The notes beneath the pieces were generated by a model. The model ran no database searches. It was not told where the DNA came from and saw only the letters and a list, made by a program, of their open reading frames with translations. A program made the translations under genes and the position numbers. DNA of 64,000 nt, from positions 265,590-329,589 of the forward strand of contig KN834765.1 in assembly GCA_000827265.1 (NCBI GenBank). Reading direction: 5' to 3'. Origin of the DNA: Collybiopsis luxurians FD-317 M1 (taxonomy: Eukaryota > Basidiomycota > Agaricomycetes > Agaricales > Omphalotaceae). Shown here one piece after another: positions 56,256 through 64,000 of this stretch. Every line of letters begins with the position of its first letter. The first letter of the stretch is position 1.

Positions 56256-59125
56256 ATGGCAGAACAACGTTATCAAGCAGTGAACAGATACTCTCCGACT
56301 GCAAGCCGAACCGACCTCGTTCCTTTGCAAAGACGTCCAGGAACTGCTTCAAATAGAGGAAGCTTTTTGGTTCGCCCTTGCTCTGAGAAATCATCATGAT
56401 TATTCATGAGCATTTCTAGGATTCCTCACCCTATGACCCTACATTTGCGTCTCGCGCCTCGTCGTCTATTGCCGCAAAAGTAAGACTTGGATTCTAATCT
56501 TGTATACTTCAATCACCGTGACTGTGTTAGTTCTCTCTAAATCCGGACCCAAAACGTTGGAATTCCATTGTCGACCCCAGAACCAAGGAACCAGATGATG
56601 ACTTGCACAACCCAGACCCTCGACGCGATCGCTTATACGACAATCGTTTCGCGGTTTCCGGTCGAGGTATCGCCAATATAGGATGCATATTATTGCTTAT
56701 TTCTGTTCTGCTCGGTCTGTTGTGAGCGAAGACTTTTCTATAACTTTCCTGGGAAAATTAAATTGATCGTGTTTTGACCTCCAGTGCAGGATACCCAGTG
56801 GCGAGCTATTTTACAACCAAGTCGCTCTCAACAAATGGAGGGTACAATCTTGGTGGGGTCAATGCATCGGGTCAAGTACCAGACATTGGCAATTTTGGGC
56901 TCATAGATCAAGACACTCCGGAAGATGCATATTATCTTACCTCATATACAGATGGTTCCACCGAATATCAGCTGGTTTTCAGTGACGAATTCAACACAGA
57001 CGGGCGTTCTTTTTGGAGCTCGGACGACCCGTACTGGGAAGCCGGTGAGCCTAAGCTTGTCGCCATTCATCAAAAACGATAACTGAGATGCCCCAGTTGA
57101 TCTTCATTACTGGCAGGTACGTAAATCTTTTCATCGTCGATGGCATTCATTTATACGTTCATCAGACCAATGACCTTGAGTGGTATAGCCCAGAAGCAAT
57201 CACAACGAAAGACGGGTATTTACAGATGTACGGGATCCGGGCTTGATAATGCTCCCGGGCTACAGCTGACGATTTTTCAGTACCTTGTCAGAGAAAGACG
57301 CGGCCTCCAACCATAACCTTGATTATCAAGGGGGAATGATGAGCACTTGGAACAAATTCTGCTTCACCGGGGGCCTGGTTTTGGCCTCTGTTCGTCTTCC
57401 CGGGTCGCATAAAGTATCTGGGTTATGGTAAAAACATATTTTATTCTTCGAACTCAGACTGACGAGGAAAATCGCCAGGCCAGCGCTATGGACTCTCGGA
57501 AATCTCGGTAAACTCAATACTCTGTTATCTGCGAGAAATTAATTCTCAAGGTTGTTCAGGTCGCGCAGGTTATGGCGCCAGTTTGGAGGGCATGGCAGGT
57601 TCTATCAGTTTCAGACCCTGACTATAATACTCATAAGCTCGCAGTGGCCTTATAGTTACGACACCTGCGACGTCGGTACAGTAGCGAACCAGAGTGTCAA
57701 TGGTGTTCCAAATGCCGCCGTGGATGGCACCGGTGACACAAATAACGACGGAGCACTATCCTATCTTAAAGGTCGGTTTTTCAATTCCTGCAGCTGTCCA
57801 CCAGCTTCATTTAAATCTAGGTCAAAGATTATCACGGTGTACGTGCTCTGGAGAGTCGCATCCAGGACCTGTTCACTCGGATGGAACGTACGTTGGGCGA
57901 GCGGCTCCTGAAATTGGTGTGTCGTGATGAACGCACCGACACTTTAGTTCTTCTTACGTTCTCTGACAGATATTTTTGAGGCTCAAGTAGGCGACGAATT
58001 TACGCCCTGAATTTTAGAAGTTATCTTACTCTTTCAATAGGTCAGCAACGGAGTGGGGCAAGTTTCGCAGTCTGCGCAGTGGGCCGTATGAATACAGCAT
58101 TAATTGGCATCAATTCCTGAAGCTGACTCTGCTCTTCATCAGCCTTTCGATTATCAATACATTTGGGAGAATACGACCGACAATTACATCGTTTACAACA
58201 GCACTGGCACAAGTGAAAATAGCTATGCCGGAGGAGCCTATCAGGAATCGACTTCATTTGTGTCAAATACCCGTACTTAGAATCAAGGCCTTCCTAGTTC
58301 TGTATTTCGTTGCTAATTTCCATTTGCAGAGCCAGGCTGCTACGAGTTGGATGGAGATTGTTTCTCCACATTCGGAATTGAATACTCTCCCGGTATGGCA
58401 TTTAATATTTACTCAATGACAAATCTCATTGTACCCGTAACAGGATACGAGTCGGACGGCGGGGTCAGCTAGCCTTTTCCCTTCCCTTTCTTGCCCATGT
58501 GTGCACTTATTCAGCTTCTGCGCAGTTCGTTACTTGGATCCAGAACGATACCGCAGCATGGACGCTCAAAGCTGCCGGCGTACAAGCTGATAGTACAGTC
58601 AATATCTCTGCTCGATTTATCTCCCGAGAACCGATGGTGAGGTTGAGCTGTCAGAGATCTCGCATGCATTAACAATGCTGCCTGCTCAACAGTATCTGGT
58701 GACAAACTTGGCGATCTCCGAAAATTTCGCATGGATTGATTACGACAATTTGGAGTTCCCCGCTGTGATGTCGATAGACTGGATACGAGTTTATCAGAAG
58801 AAAGGCGAGATAAATATCGGGTGTACGTTTTCTATCCGGCTGAGTCGGCAGAAATTTAAGGTTGATATTCACTGCTGGTTAGGCGACCCCTCTGACTTCC
58901 CTACTGCTGCATACATCGAACAGTAAGTCTTGGCATTGCTTCGTCTGCAACAAAGTCCGATTGGATTTTCCAGATACTCCGGAGCTTATACTAATCCAAA
59001 TTACACCTCTTGGGATGATTATGGGCAATCATGGCCAAAAAATAGCTACCTAGGTAAAATTGTGCTATTCTTTTTCTCTGAAGCGCAACATCTGACTCTG
59101 AAGCTACAATCTAGATGAATGCTGA
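56256..59125 (+). CDS. KRE6/SKN1-like beta-glucan synthesis protein (GH16)
   Basis: Type II membrane protein of the Golgi/ER pathway needed for beta-1,6-glucan in the cell wall. Start [21 protein letters not shown] cytosolic region with [20 protein letters not shown] precedes a membrane segment ([18 protein letters not shown]). The luminal GH16-type domain follows: [31 protein letters not shown], then [59 protein letters not shown] and, across an intron, the catalytic motif EIDIFEAQ. The end includes [40 protein letters not shown] and the last residues NSYLDEC. About fifteen introns. All hallmark blocks are present. Confidence 0.92.
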
Positions 59126-59530
59126 AAGACATAAATTGTCCGGATATGGACAAGTGTACATAATACTCTAATTTATCATCGTTACTTTGAGTGAGTAAAT
59201 AGATTACAGCTACAACGAAAGTTCAGAGTTGGTTCAAAGAGCTGGTAATCGAATGCAGAAATGTTGCAAGACATGCCCAACAGTGACGGGAATAAAGTGA
59301 ATCTATCAACGTAGCAATACTGGGGTCACAGTGTCACACTAAGTCTTACATGTGTCGCTCATATCGAGAGCAACAATCATTGCTATCTACAGCTTTGCCC
59401 CAACCAAAAAAGGAAGTTTTCGCCGGTCCGAGTCGCCGGAAATAACTAAACATTCGATTTGGTTGCATAAAGTGGTTACGACATGTTGCCAGTTTCGGCG
59501 CGTATATACTGTATTACAAGACCTCATTGC
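59126..59530. other. Convergent 3' region
   Basis: Tail-to-tail spacer between the KRE6-like gene and the sugar transporter. Nothing else is seen. Confidence 0.5.
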
Positions 59531-62500
59531 TCAAGCTTTCTCATCTGAGGCTCGTTCATCATTGGAAAGTTTTCCATCGGCGTTCTCGTCCGTGACCAGA
59601 CCAAGCTTCCTGTGAATAGCTTCCAACCGATGCGCGTCTTCGACAGCCAGGTTGTGACCTGTAGCGCCAAAGACTTCTTCCATCTCCTCTAGTGTGACCC
59701 CTTTCGTTTCGGGCACCTAGCCAGACAATAACATTGTAGAGTCAAGTGCATGATACAACGCAAATCAAGACTTACGAAGAATAGAATGAAAAAGCCTCCC
59801 ATCAAGGAGAATACACCAAAAAAGACAAAGGTCCCGAAGCCCTGAGAGTCGTTCAAACCAACCCTGATGGTTCATTGAGAAAGAAAAAAACCTACCAGTT
59901 TATTGATCATAGTAGGAGTTACCTGGCCGACTAAATGCGTACCGTGCGTTCAGTATTTTGTCAAGTGTTAGGAAAACAGCTGGAGAACTTACCGATAAAG
60001 TTGTTCATCCAATTCGAGCTGGCTGCGATTGACAGCCCTTTACTGCGGACACTCAGGGGAAAAATCTCTGCTACGATAACCCACGCGCAAGGTCTGCAGG
60101 ATGTGAATTGTCGACGCCAGTTAACTTTTTTTGCAAAAATTGACTTACCCCCAACTATAACCGAAGGCTGCCCAATTTCAGTCAGTATATACTGTGATCG
60201 TCGCAGCGATTTGCATACCCATAGCGAAGACCCACACGAGGGCGCAGGCGGCCCATCCCGCAGCTTCGCGAATACGTTCAGATAGAGAAATCACAATTCA
60301 AAAACCACCAACCGGCATGACTAGAAGAAACATGAATTCAGAATTCGTCGCATATGATAATATGCATCTATCTACCTTGGCCATGAAGCATGGAACAGGC
60401 CAGTAAGCACGGCAACAATTAGGTGACAGCTGGAAAGGTGTTGCATTAGTTTCCGCGACATAGATTGTAGAGGGAGATCTTACGCTCCCATCAAGAAGGC
60501 TCCAGAAACCAAGACTGGCTTCCGACCCCACTGGTCAATGTAAATCACAGCTGGGATCGTAGCTAGAAACATCCTGTATGACAGCCGTCTTCTCAGCGAA
60601 CATTTTAAACCGATTGACCGCCCGAGCTACGCACGCTATGCCCTAAATGTAAAATAAGTGACATTTTCCTGAAATATATTCGCATTTTCTTACCACCACT
60701 CCGGTCGCTAACAAGGAGGTAGTGTTTCCGGTTAAGCCGAGATTCTGGAAAATAGTCGGAGCATAATATAGAATTGCATTCACCTATCAAAATTCGTCAG
60801 TAGCTGCTCGCAATTTCAGCCAGACTTGCGCTCACCCCCGTCCATTGCTGAAAGAACATGGTCCTACAAGAGACAAGGATCAGGAAACTTTACATCGGCA
60901 TACAAGGGACATCCTCTTGACTCCCAAGATCCACCTCATATCACGCCGACGCTCAACTCAGTCTATCCTGCGTATCCAAAACTGGAGTGAGCCCCGACTT
61001 GATATGAAGGCATCTCAATCCTAGGTACCATCGAGGATGTCCCCGCGGGAGCGCATAAACCCACAAAGTCCCAACCATAATCCGGCGAAGAAGAGCTACA
61101 TATCGAAGTGAAACGAAGTCGAAAAAATAGGCGTCCCGAGAGGGTACTTACTCGGATTGATCAAAAGACTTGTGTATTCAGCTAAGCCTAGTTTGAAGTT
61201 GGATCCGAATGACCCATCCTGATAATCCGGGAATTTTACCGCGGAGGTTTCCTTTTCAAACAAATATTGCGCTCTGATTTCCCTATTACAAAAGTCAGAT
61301 GCGTCGATTGCGCAGTAAATGAAAGCACTCACAAGAATTCGATTTGGACTAGTTCATTGTCCGAAGGGAGACCGCGGGCCTTACTCAGAACTGCCAATGC
61401 TTCGTCATCACGGCCTTGATTTACCAGCCATCTAAAGAATAATTTAGACGAAACCCCCTGGCAGATTAGGCCAACCAGATCTCTCACCTGGGAGAAAACG
61501 GCATGAATAAGATCCCGGCACCAAGAATGAGGGCAGGAACAAGTTGTAACGCTAGAGGAATCCTCCATGCTGCTTCTGATTGTGTTTTGCCGGGACCACC
61601 GATGAAGTTTGTGCCATAATCAATCCAGAATGATATCATAATACCGAAAGTGATAGCAAGTTGCTGAAGAGCTACAAGACTGCCGCGTACTTCGGGCGGG
61701 GCAAGCTGGGAATAAGAATGGGACCTTTAGACTCTAAAATTAGGCCATCGGATGAAAAGACATACTTCTGCATTGTACAGCGGTACAGCCATACTGAGAG
61801 ACCCAACCCCCAACCCGGTGATGAAACGTCCACCATAGATAGAAGGCGGACCGTGCGCGGATGTTTGAACAATGACACCAATGCAGAATACCACAACAGC
61901 TAGGTAATCGGCTGTGAGCTATTCATTATTTATAAATGAGGGGACTGACCTAATTCAATGGTATACTTTCGGGATAGTTTGTCCGCAAAGTAGCCTGCGG
62001 CTCAATTTGAACAAGAATTTGTCAAGTTTGGGAAATCAGGCTTACCAGTGACAAGAACACCGAACCACGCCCCGAGTTCCAATATTGAAACAAACCAGCC
62101 TTTTTTTTTTTGTCTTTTGTCAGAGTTTTCAATCACACAAGCCATTTGACTAACCCTTTAGTCCGGTGTTGTTGACAACAGAGGCCATTCTAACGCAGTT
62201 TCAGTAGACTTGGAAACAGCCATGGTGGCCTTCGATGCTACATACCTTTGGTCAAAACTGTACATTCTGAGAAAATCGGTGATAAGTTATTCAAGAAAGC
62301 GTTAGACGGCGGTACTTACGGAAGGACTCCAGAGAATACTCCCTGATTATAACCTTCAAATATGAGTGGTCAATGTCGACTTGTGTTCAAGGCCAGCGGC
62401 TCTATTACCATAAAGTCTGCGAAAAGTCAGATAAGTTCTAGCAAGTAGAGCTGATAACGCAACGTACAATCCTCCCAGAGAAGCAAAGACCGCAATCGCA

Positions 62501-62655
62501 AAAATTCTGCGGTTTCGTACAAGACCTCGCTATAGGTCAGAGTCAATCATGGCGCACTAGGACTAACTGGCCGAGATGAAATGTCTTCGTACCCATCCTG
62601 ATTCTCCCGCGAGTGCTCTGCGTCGAGAAGTGGTTACTGCGACTCCACCAGCCAT
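59531..62655 (-). CDS. MFS sugar transporter (sugar porter family)
   Basis: Twelve-helix plasma-membrane sugar/H+ symporter type. Start [20 protein letters not shown] at 62655, typical of basidiomycete members; the ATG at 62775 is less likely. Splicing gives [20 protein letters not shown], then the helix 1 [17 protein letters not shown] segment. Further blocks are [20 protein letters not shown], a [20 protein letters not shown] junction across a roughly 195-bp intron (about 61056-60862), and [20 protein letters not shown]. The C-terminal sugar-porter motif is [17 protein letters not shown]. About fifteen introns. The substrate cannot be told from sequence; it could be glucose, xylose or another monosaccharide. 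Confidence 0.88.
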
Positions 62656-63304
62656 GATAGTACGTTTTTGGACTAAGTGCGAGGGACTAGAATTCTCAAA
62701 GTCTGGAGTATTTGAGGACTGTAGAAAGGTCACCAGGTCCCGTACAGAGGTGCGGTCCGTAGATTCGCCGAACATTTATTCAAGTGGTTCACATGCTTGA
62801 AAAGAGAAACATGGGAGGTGAAGGCGATTAGGTCGGCGCGGGAAGTGCTTATGGAGATAGGCAGAGTTACGCAATATTCGAGGATAAACATAGAAGAATT
62901 GAGAAGGAAGAGACAAGAAATGGTAGGAATCTCCGATAACAGCTCCTCAATTAAGTTTCTACTGGAGGAGCGCCATGGGAGCGAGCGAAAATTTGAGACT
63001 TGCTGTGGCCATAGAAAGGGCGGATGGGATTCAGGAAAATGAAATGAGTCGCATAGACTCTGTCAACTGGATCACATAGATTTTGTTCGATTTCGGAAGA
63101 GGGTATATAGGCTACTTATATAGTGGCGAGTCGCGACCGTCGCAGGTCAGTGCGGCGAGCGCGTCTCCGACGATAACTCACCGGTATACACGTGATCAAT
63201 GCACTGCCAAGTCGCTCAGCCTTGACACAGTGACAGTCGGCGCAGCGATAAAAGCAACATTCGAACTTGTACCATCTCTTCCTACTCCTTGTTCTCAGCA
63301 AATC
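62656..63304. promoter_or_regulatory. Divergent promoter, sugar transporter and metacaspase
   Basis: About 650 bases between divergent starts. The small frames here, including 62797-63042, have no family signature. Confidence 0.5.
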
Positions 63305-64000
63305 ATGTATCCAGGCCATCATCATCATCAACAGCATTCTGGAGCTCCAGGGTAAATGTGGATATCCGTCAAATAACATATATATAACTCATTGATATTC
63401 TGAATATCCTCTCAGGTTTCCAACTCCGTAGGTCCCTTAGGCCATGCACGCGCTGACAGATTGAACAACTCATATACAGAGATCGTGGTTATTCGCCCAG
63501 CTATAACGCTCCTCCTGGACCTCCTCCGCAAGGGTGCGTCGATGTTTGTTATGCGCAGAGCTTATCCTTAACCATGGAATAGTTATGCTCCGCCCCCCGG
63601 TGCCCCTCCCTATGGCTATGTCCCGCCTCCTGGTCCGCCAAAGTAAATCAATGATTGTATTTCCGAACTGTCTGAATGACTTTGACCGGCTTTCAGTTAC
63701 GGCCCTCCTCCTGGTCCTCCTCCTGTAGAGCGTGGCTCTTATCCTGGGCAGCAATATCACCGTAACCATCATAACAGTGGATACCCTGGGCAGCACGGAC
63801 ATTATGTGCCTCCTCGTATGTCGAATTTCCCTACACCTGAAATCCACTAATTGTATTTCTAGCCGGGCCACCTCCTACCCCTCAGTATTATGGACCCCAA
63901 ATGGGTGGTTCACAAGGACAGCCGGAACAGCCATACTTCCAATACTCTCAATGTAACGGAAAAAAGAAGGCGCTCTGTGTACGTACCAGAGCATATTGCA
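63305..64000 (+). CDS. MCA1: Metacaspase type I, N-terminal part (runs off the window)
   Basis: Caspase-like cysteine protease linked to stress response and protein quality control. Start MYPGHHHHQQHSGAPG. A Pro/Gly/Tyr-rich prodomain follows across small introns (YNAPPGPPPQ, YAPPPGAPPYGYVPPPGPP, YGPPPGPPPVERGSYPGQQY). It ends in PYFQYSQCNGKKKALC, the usual entry into the p20 caspase fold. The His/Cys catalytic dyad lies beyond the window. The product is named from the prodomain and this junction only. Confidence 0.8.

Noticed and set aside
62797..63042. 81-codon frame between the sugar transporter and metacaspase genes
   Set aside because: No recognisable sequence and position within a divergent promoter.

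Overview
This window looks like nuclear DNA from a filamentous basidiomycete, most likely an Agaricomycete. Genes are close together and interrupted by many short GT-AG introns, mostly about 45-65 bp. The gene content is typical of the group: DUF6533 membrane proteins, a fungal BTB protein, an OPT transporter, a CBM1-GH5_5 endoglucanase, a KRE6/SKN1 beta-glucan protein and a proline-rich metacaspase. Most recognised genes can be spliced by eye into frames that match their family, so I give spliced gene spans rather than single reading frames. No rRNA or tRNA genes and no CRISPR arrays were seen.

Layout. 0.2-2.3 kb: an MFS transporter whose paralogue lies at 26.0-28.5 kb. 2.9-10.1 kb: an accessory, repeat-rich segment. 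It holds two DUF6533 copies (one broken, one apparently intact), two related Helitron2/Helentron-like non-autonomous elements (one carrying a broken Atm1-type ABC transporter piece), a small inverted-repeat element, and a stray copy of the 3' part of the Srs2-like helicase gene. 10.2-35.1 kb: mostly housekeeping genes, in order prephenate dehydrogenase, cellulase, SARAF-like protein, OPT transporter, BTB protein, methionyl-tRNA synthetase, a 5'-truncated GtaA-like gene, the second MFS transporter, ribosomal protein eL31, Mediator subunit Med19 and an Ivy1-like protein. 35.1-40.5 kb: a gene-poor stretch with a third, dead DUF6533 copy containing a 227-bp MITE. 40.5-43.9 kb: an HSP20-like gene and an RGG-containing protein of unknown function. 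44.1-46.6 kb: a DUF6533 fragment plus another apparently intact DUF6533 gene on the minus strand. 47.3-64 kb: Srs2-like helicase, a large low-complexity protein of unknown function, a KRE6/SKN1 homologue, a sugar transporter and the 5' part of a metacaspase that runs off the end.

The core genes do not form a pathway. They cover amino-acid synthesis (TYR1), translation (MES1, eL31), transcription (MED19), DNA repair (SRS2), cell wall (KRE6-like) and uptake (MFS, OPT, sugar porter). The most notable part is the DUF6533 neighbourhood. It has five related copies in two orientations, a TATA-like element at a nearly fixed distance from each start codon, and repeated hits by small mobile elements that carry pieces of unrelated genes, one of which comes from a gene in this same window.
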